A DNA stretch of 64,000 bases, from contig NZ_NBOF01000002.1 of NCBI RefSeq assembly GCF_002104475.1, positions 992,001 to 1,056,000 of the forward strand, given 5' to 3'. Made by a program: the position numbers and the translations under genes. The notes beneath the pieces are model-generated. The model saw only the letters and a program-made list of their open reading frames with translations, was not told where the DNA came from and did not search any database. Source of the DNA: Cognaticolwellia mytili (GTDB lineage: Bacteria; Pseudomonadota; Gammaproteobacteria; Enterobacterales; Alteromonadaceae). Positions 36,610 to 48,497 of the stretch are shown piece after piece. The first letter of the stretch is position 1, and each line of letters starts with the position of its first letter.

Positions 36610-38064
36610 ATGGAAAAATTTAAAGGTGTTATTTCATTGGCAAAATATGACCTTCTAGTAGAAAAAGTTAAACACCAAATTCAAAATGAAATTTGGAATG
36701 TCGGCGATAAGCTACCTTCATTACGCAAGCAAGTTGAAATTTCAAGCATGAGTCTAATGACGGTGCTGCACGCTTATCAAATATTAGAAAGCCAAGGATG
36801 GATAGTTTCTCATGCCCGTTCAGGGTATTTTGTTGCACCAAAAATTCAATACGCCAATTCAGAGCACAATAGTTCAGATGCAGCAATTCATACCACTGAA
36901 AATGTTGATATTAATAATTTAATTTTTGATGTTTTGCAAGCGAGCAGAACACCGAATATTATCGACTTTGGCTCAGTTTACCCTGATCCAAAGTTATACC
37001 CTCGCTTGCAGGTAAATAGAGCTCTTATGGCGGCTGCGAGCACGATGCCAACATCAAGTGCTTTAGATAATCTCCCTCCAGGAAACAAAGATTTACGTCA
37101 AATTATTTCTAAGCGTTATGCTGCTCAAGGAATGAATGTTCATCCAGATGAAATTGTTATTACTGCTGGCGCATTAGAAGCATTAAATTTGAGCCTTCAA
37201 GCAGTAACTCAGCCTGGTGATTGGGTTGTAGTGGAATCTCCAACCTTTTACGGATCACTACAGTCTCTTCAAAGGCTCAACTTAAGAGCCCTGTCTGTTA
37301 GAGCTCATCCGAGAAATGGAATTGATCTCGATTCATTAGAAAAGGCACTTCAGTCGCATTCTGTAAAGGCTTGTTGGCTGATGACTAATCATCAAAATCC
37401 TTTAGGGTGCACGCTATCAAATGAAAAAAAAGGTCGTTTGATTGAGCTATTGGCTGAGTATAATGTCTACCTGATTGAAGATGATGTATATAGCGAGCTA
37501 TATTTTGGTAGCAAAAAACCATTGCCCGCAAAAGCTTTCGATCAGCAAGGGATGACAATGCATTGCTCATCTTTTTCTAAAACACTTGTCGCCGGATTCC
37601 GCATTGGTTGGGTAGCTGCAGGAAAAATGGCACTGCCGATTCAAAAGCTCCAATTAATGAGCACATTGTCAGCTAGCGCTCCGATTCAACTTGCCCTAGC
37701 TAAATACCTTTCTACTCGAAATTATGAAAAGCATTTACGTCAAATGCGAAGAATACTAGAACAGAGGAAGTTTACGACCTGGCAGATACTAAGCACTTAT
37801 CTCCCATCTAGTGTCAATGTAAATTATTCAGAAGGTGGGTATTTTTTATGGGTTGAGTTGCCGAAACATATGAGTTCTATAGATTTATATCATCAAGCTT
37901 TAAAAGAAAATATTAGTATTTCACCTGGAAAGATGTTCTCGGCGAGTGAAAAGTTTGATCATTGTTTCCGAATCAACTCTTCTTTCGAGTGCTTAGCATC
38001 GGAAGAAAAGGCAATAAAAAAATTAGCTGAATTAATTCAAAATTCAATTAATAAGGGAGCATAA
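36610..38064 (+). CDS. MocR-type PLP-dependent regulator (GntR helix-turn-helix plus aminotransferase domain)
   Basis: The 484-residue protein has an N-terminal GntR winged helix (about residues 10-80: KLPSLRKQVEISSMSLMTV) joined to a class I/II aminotransferase domain. The PLP-binding Lys is in SSFSKTLVAGFRIGW; other marks are PGNKDLRQ, EDDVYSELYF and the C-terminal ISISPGKMFSA. MocR proteins such as PdxR and GabR use the cofactor as a sensor. It is divergent from deoC. The effector is unknown. Confidence 0.9.
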   Translation: MEKFKGVISLAKYDLLVEKVKHQIQNEIWNVGDKLPSLRKQVEISSMSLMTVLHAYQILESQGWIVSHARSGYFVAPKIQYANSEHNSSDAAIHTTENVDINNLIFDVLQASRTPNIIDFGSVYPDPKLYPRLQVNRALMAAASTMPTSSALDNLPPGNKDLRQIISKRYAAQGMNVHPDEIVITAGALEALNLSLQAVTQPGDWVVVESPTFYGSLQSLQRLNLRALSVRAHPRNGIDLDSLEKALQSHSVKACWLMTNHQNPLGCTLSNEKKGRLIELLAEYNVYLIEDDVYSELYFGSKKPLPAKAFDQQGMTMHCSSFSKTLVAGFRIGWVAAGKMALPIQKLQLMSTLSASAPIQLALAKYLSTRNYEKHLRQMRRILEQRKFTTWQILSTYLPSSVNVNYSEGGYFLWVELPKHMSSIDLYHQALKENISISPGKMFSASEKFDHCFRINSSFECLASEEKAIKKLAELIQNSINKGA

Positions 38065-38199
38065 GTATCAGACAAAGATATAGTACAGTGTATAATTCAA
38101 ACTCATTTTAAATAATCTACACTAGAGCATTACAAGCAGGTAAAAACCTAATATTACTTAGCTAACTTTCCTCCCTTCTAAATTTTTTGTTTTAAAACG

Positions 38200-38227
38200 A
38201 AAAAGGCGAGCATGAGCTCACCTTTTT
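38200..38227 (-). terminator. Rho-independent terminator of ssb (works on both strands)
   Basis: AAAAAGG and GAGC (38200-38211) pair with GCTC and CCTTTTT (38216-38227) around an ATGA loop with one mismatch. T runs exist on both sides, so it also may end the MocR gene transcript. Confidence 0.8.
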
Positions 38228-38254
38228 TTAACAAATAATACTCTTTAGTAAGGG

Positions 38255-38938
38255 CTAGAACGGTATATCATCATCAAAGTCGATAGTTGGTTCTTGTGGG
38301 TTTACCTTAGGTGCAGACTGCTGTTGGAAGCCACCGCCTTGCTGTGGAGCAGACTGTTGCTGAAAACCACCACCTTGTTGTTGAGCAGGTTGCTGTTGGA
38401 AGCCACCGCCTTGCTGTGGAGCAGACTGTTGCTGAAAACCACCACCTTGTTGCTGTTGGAAGCCACCAGATTGCTGTGCTGGTTTATTATAAGCTTGCTG
38501 TGGAGCCGCTTGTTGCTGCTGGAAGCCACCAGATTGCTGTGGAGCCGCTTGTTGCTGCTGGAAGCCACCACCTGCTTGAGCACCACTACCACCACGTGAA
38601 TCTAGCATTTGCATTGTGCCGTTAAAACCTTGTACAACAATTTCAGTTGTATATTGATCTTGGCCCTGGGCATTTTGCCACTTACGAGTTTGCAAGGCGC
38701 CTTCAATGTAAACTTTAGAGCCTTTCTTTAAGTATTCACCCGCTATTTCAGCTAACTTACCGAACATAACCACACGGTGCCATTCAGTTTTTTCTTTTTG
38801 TTCACCCGTTTGCTTATCTTTCCAACTTTCAGAAGTTGCAATAGTGAGGTTAGCAACACCACCACCGTTAGGCATGAAACGAACTTCAGGATCTTTCCCT
38901 AAGTTACCTAAAATAATTACTTTATTGACACCAGCCAT
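38255..38938 (-). CDS. ssb: Single-stranded DNA-binding protein SSB with repeat-rich linker
   Basis: The N-terminal OB fold (residues 1-110: [54 protein letters not shown]) binds single-stranded DNA as a tetramer. The C-terminal acidic tip DFDDDIPF recruits repair and replication partners. The linker of about 90 residues consists of GGFQQQ- and SAPQQ-type repeats, longer and more regular than in E. coli SSB. A longer frame adds ten residues, but the ATG at 38938 with an AGGA site upstream gives the universal MAGVNKV start. Confidence 0.96.
   Translation of the reverse strand: MAGVNKVIILGNLGKDPEVRFMPNGGGVANLTIATSESWKDKQTGEQKEKTEWHRVVMFGKLAEIAGEYLKKGSKVYIEGALQTRKWQNAQGQDQYTTEIVVQGFNGTMQMLDSRGGSGAQAGGGFQQQQAAPQQSGGFQQQQAAPQQAYNKPAQQSGGFQQQQGGGFQQQSAPQQGGGFQQQPAQQQGGGFQQQSAPQQGGGFQQQSAPKVNPQEPTIDFDDDIPF
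38321..38570 (-). repeat. Tandem repeats inside the ssb linker
   Basis: Bases 38321-38380 are repeated identically at 38393-38452 (period 72). A partial third unit starts at 38453. A second pair, 38495-38531 and 38534-38570, is identical with a period of 39. They encode the Gln/Gly-rich linker of SSB. Confidence 0.9.
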
Positions 38939-39116
38939 GAACAAAATCCTATAATTGCAGTAAAGCAATGCTCTACTGATTTAACATTACTCCAAGCGAC
39001 AACTTGCTCAGAGTATTTATTTTTAATAACGATAAGGGATTCTACCACTACAGGTAAAAAATTACGCTAGATTTACCTGCTTTTTCTAAAATATTTTATC
39101 GACAAAAAATCCACTT

Positions 39117-39515
39117 CTATTCAGTAATAAAGATGTGCTTTTTCATTTCATTTTCTACGTTAGATGGTATTTTTAAAGAACTCTGATTTTCATAACAAAA
39201 ATGCACCATCACCGCGGTGCCTGACGCACATTTAATATCGTTCTGCCATAATTCTTGATAAACATCGAAAGATGAGCCTCCAATTCTGCTAATGTAGGTA
39301 CGTAAGGTTATTTCTTTACCATAATAAATTTGTGCATGAAAATTAACATCAATTTTTGCCAAAATCAGGCGCCATTCGTTAAGGTTTAACTCTGGCATAA
39401 ACCATTTAAAAACAGGGTCTCGTGCCCCTTCAAACCAAACAGGCACCATTGTATTGTTGATGTGCCCAAGTGCGTCAGTATCGCTAAATCGAGCTGTTAT
39501 CACTTCGCTAAACAT
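39117..39515 (-). CDS. Acyl-CoA thioesterase of the 4-hydroxybenzoyl-CoA (hot-dog) family
   Basis: A 132-residue single hot-dog domain protein. The catalytic Asp lies in FSDTDALGHINNTMVPVWFE, the signature of the YbgC/4HBT group, and a conserved GTAVMVHF strand is near the end. The substrate is some acyl-CoA thioester, not told by the sequence. The gene is divergent from the 2-oxoglutarate oxygenase. Confidence 0.88.
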   Translation of the reverse strand: MFSEVITARFSDTDALGHINNTMVPVWFEGARDPVFKWFMPELNLNEWRLILAKIDVNFHAQIYYGKEITLRTYISRIGGSSFDVYQELWQNDIKCASGTAVMVHFCYENQSSLKIPSNVENEMKKHIFITE

Positions 39516-39643
39516 AAGAACTCTTTAATAAACGGAAATTTACCAAGCATTCTACAGATATTTAATTATAAGGTAATTAAATTCATAACGCTTTGTTGTA
39601 TGCTTGAGCCATATTAATAATAAAATCAAAAGATACTAGAACC

Positions 39644-40342
39644 ATGACCGATTTCATTGAAGTATATCCAAATGCACTGAGTCCAGAGTTTTGCAAAAAG
39701 TTTATTCTGGACTTTGACAACAGCAAGCATAAAGTTCCAGGAATAACTGGTGGTGGTGTCGACACGACTAAAAAGCTTAGCCAAGATATTTACTTAAATC
39801 AGCATGCTGATTTTCAACCAGCCCTTCAAACCATACTTCAAACTTGTGGTGAAAACATTACTGATTATATTGGTAAATACTTTTTTAGCTTAATTAGTGG
39901 TATTTCACTTACCGTCCAACACCCAAAAACCAAAGAACCCGTCGTATTGACTGCGGATAATTTTGAAGAAATAGGAAAGCCAAATTTATTTAATTTGGTA
40001 CGTTACCTGTTTAATTTAGCTCCTGTTAATGCTCAACGTTACGAACAAGGAAAAGGAAATTATGGATATTGGCACTCTGAAATATTTCCACAATTAGGCG
40101 AAAATAAAGCATTACACCGGGTTTTATTATTTTTGATTTATTTAAATGATGTTGAAGAAGGTGGAGAAACAGACTTTTTCTATCAAAATAAAAGCATTAA
40201 ACCTAAAGCTGGCACTATGATAATAGCTCCATGTGGTTTCACCCATACACATCGAGGAAATATACCTATTTCTTCAAGTAAATATGTTTTGACTTCTTGG
40301 GTAAGCTTTAACCCCGCAAAGCAAATTTATACAGCAGGTTAA
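39644..40342 (+). CDS. 2-oxoglutarate/Fe(II)-dependent oxygenase (prolyl-4-hydroxylase-like)
   Basis: A 232-residue protein. The jelly-roll core carries the iron triad pattern with first His and acid in WHSEIF, the Asp-like turn EEGGETDFF, the distal His in THTHRG, and a Ser/Lys pair after it for 2-oxoglutarate. The HxE arrangement rather than HxD is slightly unusual, so the exact ligand set needs alignment. Related proteins hydroxylate prolyl or other residues. It stands alone with its own terminator. Confidence 0.75.
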   Translation: MTDFIEVYPNALSPEFCKKFILDFDNSKHKVPGITGGGVDTTKKLSQDIYLNQHADFQPALQTILQTCGENITDYIGKYFFSLISGISLTVQHPKTKEPVVLTADNFEEIGKPNLFNLVRYLFNLAPVNAQRYEQGKGNYGYWHSEIFPQLGENKALHRVLLFLIYLNDVEEGGETDFFYQNKSIKPKAGTMIIAPCGFTHTHRGNIPISSSKYVLTSWVSFNPAKQIYTAG

Positions 40343-40423
40343 ATTTACAATTATTGCTTGAGCAAAGCATCACTATTCAATGCTACACGTGGCATCATGA
40401 CATACCGTTCGTCCTAAACATAA

Positions 40424-40451
40424 AAAAGCATAATGAAGACATTATGCTTTT
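40424..40451. terminator. Bidirectional terminator between the oxygenase and pssA genes
   Basis: AAAAGCATAATG (40424-40435) and CATTATGCTTTT (40440-40451) form a perfect 12-base stem with an AAGA loop; A and T runs flank the stem so it can serve both converging genes. Confidence 0.85.
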
Positions 40452-40478
40452 AAAGTAGTAGATTGAAGAAAATAAATT

Positions 40479-41828
40479 TTAAAGAAAGCGTTTTAACAAT
40501 CGATCTATTTGTGTCATTTTAATCTTTTTCAGTAGTTTTCTCGGTTTATCTGGATAGCTATTAATCCCCTCTATTTGTGACGGGTTACTGATGACTTTCG
40601 TATGCGCAGTTATGCGTTGCAACTCTTCAGTAAACTTCTCCAGTAGTAAGCCTTGTCGATCATCCAATAAAATACCGTTTTCAATATCTAATGCCCAGGC
40701 CCGAGGGTTTAAGTTACTTCCCGTCAACATGTGGTAGCGGTTATCAACTACTAGCCCTTTGAGATGAAAACTGTTTGAGCCGTCTTCCCACAGTCTTAAC
40801 GTTAGTTGACCATTATCTAAATATTTTTGACGTCGTGATAAAAATGCTACCAATAGACGCTCATAAATATAAGGTACTATTTCAACCGTTGAAAAAGTTT
40901 CTTCATTAGCATTGTAAAAGTCATTAGCTTTCTTATCACCAACAGTCAGTGTCACTTTTACGCCGCGTTTCAGTGCCGCATCTAAATTACGTAATAATGG
41001 TTTAGGTAAATTAAAATAAGGAGTAAAAATTACTAATGAATTTCGACTACTTTTGACTAAATCTTGGATCACACGATTGAGTTGATTACCTCTACGGCCA
41101 CACCCAACAAACATAGCAGCTTGAATGTCAGCAGGTTCACTATATGGAAGTTCACGGTATTTAGAGTTTTTCAGCAATTTAGTTAAACGAATAATATTAC
41201 GTTTGAGCGTTGGTTTATCAGGCAAACCTGCTTGATTCAGCCTAGGAGCAAGTTTTGAGTCAACAAAATAACGTTGAAAATAATCACAAAAATTATCAGC
41301 TAATGCTTGGCTTTGTAGACGGTAGTAGCGGTCAAGACGATAACGATCCGCTTGCTGTAAATAAACGTCATTAATACTTGCACCTGAATAAAGCAGTACG
41401 TTATCAATTACCATACCCTTTAAATGCAAAACACCCAGTAATTCTTTACGCTTAACGGGCACACCATAAATTTCAATCGACACTTGATGCTGCTGTTCAA
41501 GCTCGAGATAGTAATCACGGTTGCCACCGTGCTCTTTCTGGCCGATTAAACCACGCTGTGCGCGATGAAAATCAACAAACAGCCGAATATCTAATTCGCT
41601 ATGTCTTGCTTTCGCTTGATATATTGCTGAGAGTATTTCACGTCCGGCTTCATCATCTTGGATATAAAGCGCAGAAATATAAATACGTGATGTTGCTTGT
41701 GAAATTTCAGTCAAGAGTAACTGTTTAAAGTCAGCCGCTGAGGCCGCTATTTCAATATCTTGAACAGCAAGCCCGGTAGAGGATTTAAATGTCGCCATCT
41801 TAGCGAACAGCCTTAAAAATACAGGCAA
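40479..41828 (-). CDS. pssA: Phosphatidylserine synthase, PLD family (PssA)
   Basis: PssA joins CDP-diacylglycerol and serine to make phosphatidylserine, precursor of phosphatidylethanolamine. Two HKD motifs are visible: LHLKGMVIDNVLLYSGAS and FHLKGLVVDN...TGSN. Other PssA blocks include DFHRAQRGLIG, YGVPVKRKELLGVLH and DVYLQQADRYRLDRY. The length (449) equals that of E. coli PssA (451). The start is a TTG at 41828; an ATG at 41798 (MATFKS) with AAGG about 11 bases upstream is the likely alternative. Confidence 0.93.
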   Translation of the reverse strand: MPVFLRLFAKMATFKSSTGLAVQDIEIAASAADFKQLLLTEISQATSRIYISALYIQDDEAGREILSAIYQAKARHSELDIRLFVDFHRAQRGLIGQKEHGGNRDYYLELEQQHQVSIEIYGVPVKRKELLGVLHLKGMVIDNVLLYSGASINDVYLQQADRYRLDRYYRLQSQALADNFCDYFQRYFVDSKLAPRLNQAGLPDKPTLKRNIIRLTKLLKNSKYRELPYSEPADIQAAMFVGCGRRGNQLNRVIQDLVKSSRNSLVIFTPYFNLPKPLLRNLDAALKRGVKVTLTVGDKKANDFYNANEETFSTVEIVPYIYERLLVAFLSRRQKYLDNGQLTLRLWEDGSNSFHLKGLVVDNRYHMLTGSNLNPRAWALDIENGILLDDRQGLLLEKFTEELQRITAHTKVISNPSQIEGINSYPDKPRKLLKKIKMTQIDRLLKRFL

Positions 41829-41862
41829 AGTAAAATTTATTATTATTCATTAACGCGTTTAA

Positions 41863-43800
41863 TTATTTCTTCAAAGTGAATTGTGCCAATTGTACCGCAA
41901 GTTCTTCCGCGAGTTGAGAAATATTCGCCCCCGCACTTGCCGCATCTTCTGCCGATTGTAGTAAATTGTCCGTACTTTCGGCAATATCGTGGGTATTTCC
42001 CGTAATACCAACCACCATATCACGTTGTTGCTCAACCGCTGTTGATATTTCAGTTGTCGCCATCACTATCTCATTAACGTTCTGGCTTACTTGTTGAAAG
42101 GTTTCAGCTACTTGCGCTGTTTTTTCAACACCTTGTTCGGCTTTTTCTACACCATTTTTCATTGCTTCAACAGAGCGACTTGTGCCCAGTTGTAATTGTT
42201 CAATAATACGCTGAATTTCACTGGTCGAATCTTGTGTTCTACTCGCTAAAGTTCTTACTTCATCGGCAACAACGGCAAAACCTCGGCCTTGTTCGCCGGC
42301 ACGGGCAGCTTCTATGGCAGCATTTAGTGCGAGTAAGTTAGTTTGGTCGGCAATTTCTCGAATAACATTAACGAAAGTGCCAATTTCTGAACTGTGAACC
42401 GCTAATTCATTAATCACATCAGCTGAAGAATTAACTTGTGTCGATATCTCGGTGATCACATTCGCCGTATCGTTAATCACTTGCTCACCCTGATTAACAT
42501 TAACACTCGCCTGTTCGGTTAACTGTTGAGCGCCAGAAGTATTGGACGAAATAACCTGAACAGAGTCGTTTACTTGGTTAATTGAGCTCGCAACTTGATG
42601 CGTGTCTTGCTGTTGTTGAGCTATATTTTGCTCCATGGCTTCTGTTAAGGTGTTGATATTAGTTGCGGCTAATTTTAACACCGAAACGTCGTTATCAACA
42701 TTCGAAAGCAAATCATGAATTTTACGCTGCATTTGACTAAATCGTTGAGCAATATCACCTAACTCATCTTTAGATTCACTAACAATTTCTTGCGAGAAAT
42801 CACCATTACCCAATCGCTCTGCGGCTAAGTTTATTTTCTTAACGTTTTGACTCAACGAATGATAAATACCGACTAATAAGTAACTAATTGCCAACATAAT
42901 GATGACCAGCATTACTGACAGTGACCACAGCACTTGCGTACTGCTACTTTTTAATTTTTGAATACGTTTAATCAGCAGCTGTTCTGATGTGGTCATTAAC
43001 GCCAGTAATTTTTGATACTGAGCATCACCTAAACTTCTTGCTTGATTTGCACTCCATTGAATGCTGTCTGGGTTTATCACTTCTCGACGTAATGCCGCTT
43101 GAAAGTCGTCCAATGCCGTCGTGATGGCTTCATATTGGCTGATATAGTCATTAAACATATTAGGTGCAACACGCTTTAATTGTTCATTGGTTTTTGCGTA
43201 TTGTAATTGCAACTCATCAAGTCGATTATCTAAAGCAACCAGTAGGGTATAGGTTTCAGCACTAAAACCGTCATTACCTATAATAGAAAAAGTTAAATCT
43301 TTAATACGGCCGATATATTCAACTAATGCTGGCACTCTAATCACTGCAGCTTCTGCAAGATAGAAAGCTTGCGGATCGGGTTCGCGAGATAAACCACTAA
43401 CCGCCGATAAATTTTCTCGCAAAGCAAAAGTTTTATCATAAAACATTGCGAAATCACTGAACTGCATTTTACCGGTTTCTAGCGCTTGCCAACCTTCGAG
43501 TAAAATTTGTTGATCTTGTACGGGTATTTGTAAGGCATTAATTTGTTCTGCAACGTTGCTCATATTAGAGAAATTTAAGCGACTCTCTCCAGCTAATTGT
43601 TCGAGTTTGGTCACCGCAGCTATTTGAGCATTACCGGATAGTTCTTGCTGGTATTGGTCTAGATCATGAAACTGTTGATTTACAATCCAAATAAAGCTGA
43701 CAATAAGTGGGGCATAAAACATCAAGGCTAATAAAGAAAATTTAGCTTTAAACCTCAACGAGTTTGAAATTGCAATCGCGGGTTTGAATATTAGCGTCAT
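41863..43800 (-). CDS. Methyl-accepting chemotaxis protein
   Basis: The receptor has an N-terminal membrane helix (about 20-42), a periplasmic sensor region of about 240 residues predicted mainly helical (NIT-like), a second helix (about 290-315), a HAMP domain, and a C-terminal signalling domain of about 290 residues. The hairpin tip with [20 protein letters not shown] and [14 protein letters not shown] is fully conserved. No CheW-binding pentapeptide for methylation enzymes is seen at the C terminus. Ligand unknown. The ATG at 43800 with GAGAG upstream is preferred over the GTG or ATG at 43812. Confidence 0.92.
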   Translation of the reverse strand: MTLIFKPAIAISNSLRFKAKFSLLALMFYAPLIVSFIWIVNQQFHDLDQYQQELSGNAQIAAVTKLEQLAGESRLNFSNMSNVAEQINALQIPVQDQQILLEGWQALETGKMQFSDFAMFYDKTFALRENLSAVSGLSREPDPQAFYLAEAAVIRVPALVEYIGRIKDLTFSIIGNDGFSAETYTLLVALDNRLDELQLQYAKTNEQLKRVAPNMFNDYISQYEAITTALDDFQAALRREVINPDSIQWSANQARSLGDAQYQKLLALMTTSEQLLIKRIQKLKSSSTQVLWSLSVMLVIIMLAISYLLVGIYHSLSQNVKKINLAAERLGNGDFSQEIVSESKDELGDIAQRFSQMQRKIHDLLSNVDNDVSVLKLAATNINTLTEAMEQNIAQQQQDTHQVASSINQVNDSVQVISSNTSGAQQLTEQASVNVNQGEQVINDTANVITEISTQVNSSADVINELAVHSSEIGTFVNVIREIADQTNLLALNAAIEAARAGEQGRGFAVVADEVRTLASRTQDSTSEIQRIIEQLQLGTSRSVEAMKNGVEKAEQGVEKTAQVAETFQQVSQNVNEIVMATTEISTAVEQQRDMVVGITGNTHDIAESTDNLLQSAEDAASAGANISQLAEELAVQLAQFTLKK

Positions 43801-43991
43801 AGTCACTCTCATCTATTTTAGTATCAACAATATGCTTTAATAAGCATATCATCTGACCACGATAAGTTAATGATTATTTCAATTTAATTTACGGTAGTTT
43901 TACCCCCGATTTTTTAAGCATAGCTAAAGACTAGTATTTACCCGACAGCTACCAACATTGCACCGCCAGGTAATCATGGCATTATCTATAT

Positions 43992-46028
<2,037 letters not shown>

Positions 46029-46246
46029 TCACTTTTTGGTTGTCATATAAGTTGTATTTAAAGCTAGTTCAGTTTTTTTGGTCGAACCAGTAAGTTATAA
46101 AGTATCTGTATTACTGGTAAAACTCAAGCTTAATTTGACACCTGTCAGATTGATTTTTTACGCTGAAAAACACTATTCCTTAAAAGATGATGATTTACTT
46201 TCCCTACAATCTCCGTATGCTGCGCTATATTCAACATCCTGTGCCT

Positions 46247-46762
46247 ATGCGGGGAAGCGCTATTAATATCAACAAAAACATTATCATTGCTAAAATTGTT
46301 GCGCAGTTACAGCAAGAGTTAACGCTAGCATTAGCCGCTGCAGATAATGCACATAAAGCAGCAACTGATGATCAATCGGTTGCAGAAACGCAATATGACA
46401 CTCTAGCCATTGAGCAAAGTTACTTGGCTGAAGGACAATCGAGACGTGTAGCTGAGATTCGTGAAGCGATTAAAAACTTCGAGGACTTTCAATTTAAGAT
46501 AGTTGAAGAACAGACAACGGTTGTATTGAGTTCATTAGTACAAATGGAGCAGGATATTGCTAAGCAACAGTGGTTTTTTATTGCCCCTGCAGCTGGTGGT
46601 TATCGTTGCCAGGTAACAGAGCAAGACAGGCTAATAAGCATTACCGTGATCACCCCGAAATCACCAATGGGGGCAGCGTTATTAGGTAAAGAACTAGATG
46701 ATGAAGTCAAACTATCAATAGGTGCAAAAACCCTTTGTGACTTCATCACTGATATAAAATAA
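46247..46762 (+). CDS. GreA/GreB-like protein, possible transcription factor
   Basis: The C-terminal part (ITVITPKSPMGAALLGKELDDEV) clearly resembles the FKBP-like domain of GreA/GreB, and the N-terminal part is a coiled coil of alpha-helical residues like the Gre tip domain. At the tip, E. coli GreA has an acidic D...E pair in GDLKENAEY that activates RNA polymerase cleavage. The aligned segment here is DQSVAETQY, with the acids displaced, so cleavage activity may be lost. Homologues seem to begin MNK-like; here the matching position falls at ATT/ATC codons (46262, 46268) after GGGGAAG (46251-46257). The ATG at 46247 is the nearest standard start but lacks a good site. The start is uncertain. 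Confidence 0.65.
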   Translation: MRGSAININKNIIIAKIVAQLQQELTLALAAADNAHKAATDDQSVAETQYDTLAIEQSYLAEGQSRRVAEIREAIKNFEDFQFKIVEEQTTVVLSSLVQMEQDIAKQQWFFIAPAAGGYRCQVTEQDRLISITVITPKSPMGAALLGKELDDEVKLSIGAKTLCDFITDIK

Positions 46763-48127
46763 CTAGCTATTTAATAACGCTTTAATGTTAACCAAGTCAG
46801 CAGTTTTATCATCAACTTTTAAATAAGCAACAGCTTCATCGTGCATTATGGTTGCTTCAATAACACCGGGCATTTCACTCAGTTGTTGGGCAACTTCATG
46901 AGCCTTCTCGTCACTAGCAATGTTAGTTTTAAAACTATAAGCCTTAGATTTTTTCAATGGTTTCATACCCAAAGTGAGCAGCACCCAAACCAGTCCAAAT
47001 AGTGCCATCACTAAGAAAATAGACTGTTCGCCAAATTCACTGGCAATAAAGCCACCTAAAATACCACCAGCAAACGCCCCTAAAAATTGGCTGCTAGAGT
47101 ATATTCCCATCACACTACCTTTAACGCCCGCAGGAGCAATACGGGATAATATTGAAGGCATCGTCGCTTCTAAGTAATTAAAAGCAGTAAAAAACATCAT
47201 TACTAGTATCACTAATGTTGTGATGCTCATGGGTAAATACCAAAGTAATAACAAGGCTAATGTCAGTAAAGCAACGGCAGCGGTGAACATTTGGTTCTCT
47301 TTTTGCTTTTTCATACCGATGATCATAAACGGCACCATCAAGAAAAATGAGCCAATTAAGGTCGGTAAATAAAGCTGCCAATGTTGTTCAAGCGCTAAAC
47401 CGCTAGCAACAAATTGTTTTGGCAAGGTAACAAAACACGCAGTTAGCGCCATATGAAGAATAAATACGCCCCAATTTAAACGCGATAATTGCCCATCAAA
47501 TATTAAGCTGCCAAGCTTCGACGGTAAGGCAACATTGTCACCTTTGGGTGCAGTATTAATTGAATTTGGTACGATGAATTGAATTGTTAACATGGCAAAA
47601 ATGGTTAAAATCGCGATAAACCAAAATAGACCACTTAAGCCAAAGGCTTGTGCGACGATAGGACCAATAATCATCGCAATAGTAAATGAAACACCAATAA
47701 ACATACCAATAGTCGCCATGACTTTTGGTCGCTGTTCTTCACGGCTTAAATCAGCAGCTAAAGCCAGTATTGCACTGGCAATAGCACCGGTACCTTGTAA
47801 AGCTCGACCAATAACCACACCGTAGATAGTTTCTGACATTGCTGCAACAACACTACCAATGAAAAACACCACTAACCCGGTCAATATTACTGGTTTTCGT
47901 CCAAATTTGTCCGACAAAATTCCCATCGGAATTTGTAATAACGCTTGAGTTAAGCCATAAGCACCAATGGCTAAACCTATCCAAATTGGGCTATAGCCAA
48001 TAAGTTGTTCACCGTAAATGGCGAACACAGGCAAGATCATAAACAGACCTAACATACGTAAGCCAAACACTGAGGCTAACGAAATTGCTGCCTTTTTCTC
48101 AATACTATTTAAACCGGATGCGCTCAT
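46763..48127 (-). CDS. Major facilitator transporter, YajR-like with C-terminal cytoplasmic domain
   Basis: Twelve membrane helices with the MFS motif A GILSDKFGRKP between helices 2 and 3, plus a soluble C-terminal domain of about 60 residues (KAHEVAQQLSEMPGVIEATI through AVAYLKVDDKTADLVNIKALL), which resembles the ferredoxin-like YAM domain of E. coli YajR (454 residues, same length). Substrate unknown. It is divergent from uvrA; in related genera this transporter lies between uvrA and ssb. Confidence 0.85.
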   Translation of the reverse strand: MSASGLNSIEKKAAISLASVFGLRMLGLFMILPVFAIYGEQLIGYSPIWIGLAIGAYGLTQALLQIPMGILSDKFGRKPVILTGLVVFFIGSVVAAMSETIYGVVIGRALQGTGAIASAILALAADLSREEQRPKVMATIGMFIGVSFTIAMIIGPIVAQAFGLSGLFWFIAILTIFAMLTIQFIVPNSINTAPKGDNVALPSKLGSLIFDGQLSRLNWGVFILHMALTACFVTLPKQFVASGLALEQHWQLYLPTLIGSFFLMVPFMIIGMKKQKENQMFTAAVALLTLALLLLWYLPMSITTLVILVMMFFTAFNYLEATMPSILSRIAPAGVKGSVMGIYSSSQFLGAFAGGILGGFIASEFGEQSIFLVMALFGLVWVLLTLGMKPLKKSKAYSFKTNIASDEKAHEVAQQLSEMPGVIEATIMHDEAVAYLKVDDKTADLVNIKALLNS

Positions 48128-48497
48128 GAAAATGTTAACTCTACTTAAACTCGATAGTAAACTTCAAACCTAGCTGTTACTAGCTGCCAATACAGCAATA
48201 ATAAAGCTAGAAAAACGCGCGTATCTTACCACGGTCACCGAATGAACAAAAACAGAGATTTAAGATGAATTCGGATTAAAATCTGTGCGATAATATTTGG
48301 TTCTAACTTTATGTTCAGGTCGAAATAGTACTTAGCAACGTTTGCTGTAAAAACAGCCTTATTAGGTTGCTATTTTACCGCTAATGATTATTTCAAATGT
48401 TGATATAGCATAAGGTAATTTGCAATCAGTCCATCAATTCACCTGTGGAAAATTTTCGCATAGGGATAATGGGCGTTAAACTGGTCACAATGTCATT
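48128..48497. other. Intergenic region between the YajR-like gene and uvrA
   Basis: A 370-base divergent control region. A perfect inverted repeat GCTGT-AAAA-ACAGC is at 48344-48357, but its four-base spacing does not fit a LexA box (CTGT-N8-ACAG). I see no other clear site; SOS control of uvrA cannot be claimed. Confidence 0.5.

Noticed and set aside
38321-38570. Regular repeats that could suggest a CRISPR array
   Set aside because: The repeats are in-frame coding repeats of the SSB linker with no unique spacers and no cas genes nearby.
38294-38625. Several open frames of about 100 residues on both strands across the ssb linker
   Set aside because: They arise from the low-complexity tandem repeats; their products are repetitive and have no ribosome binding site. 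The SSB frame explains the sequence.
48344-48357. GCTGT-AAAA-ACAGC before uvrA as a LexA (SOS) box
   Set aside because: The half-sites are separated by four bases, not the eight needed for CTGT-N8-ACAG, so SOS control is not supported.
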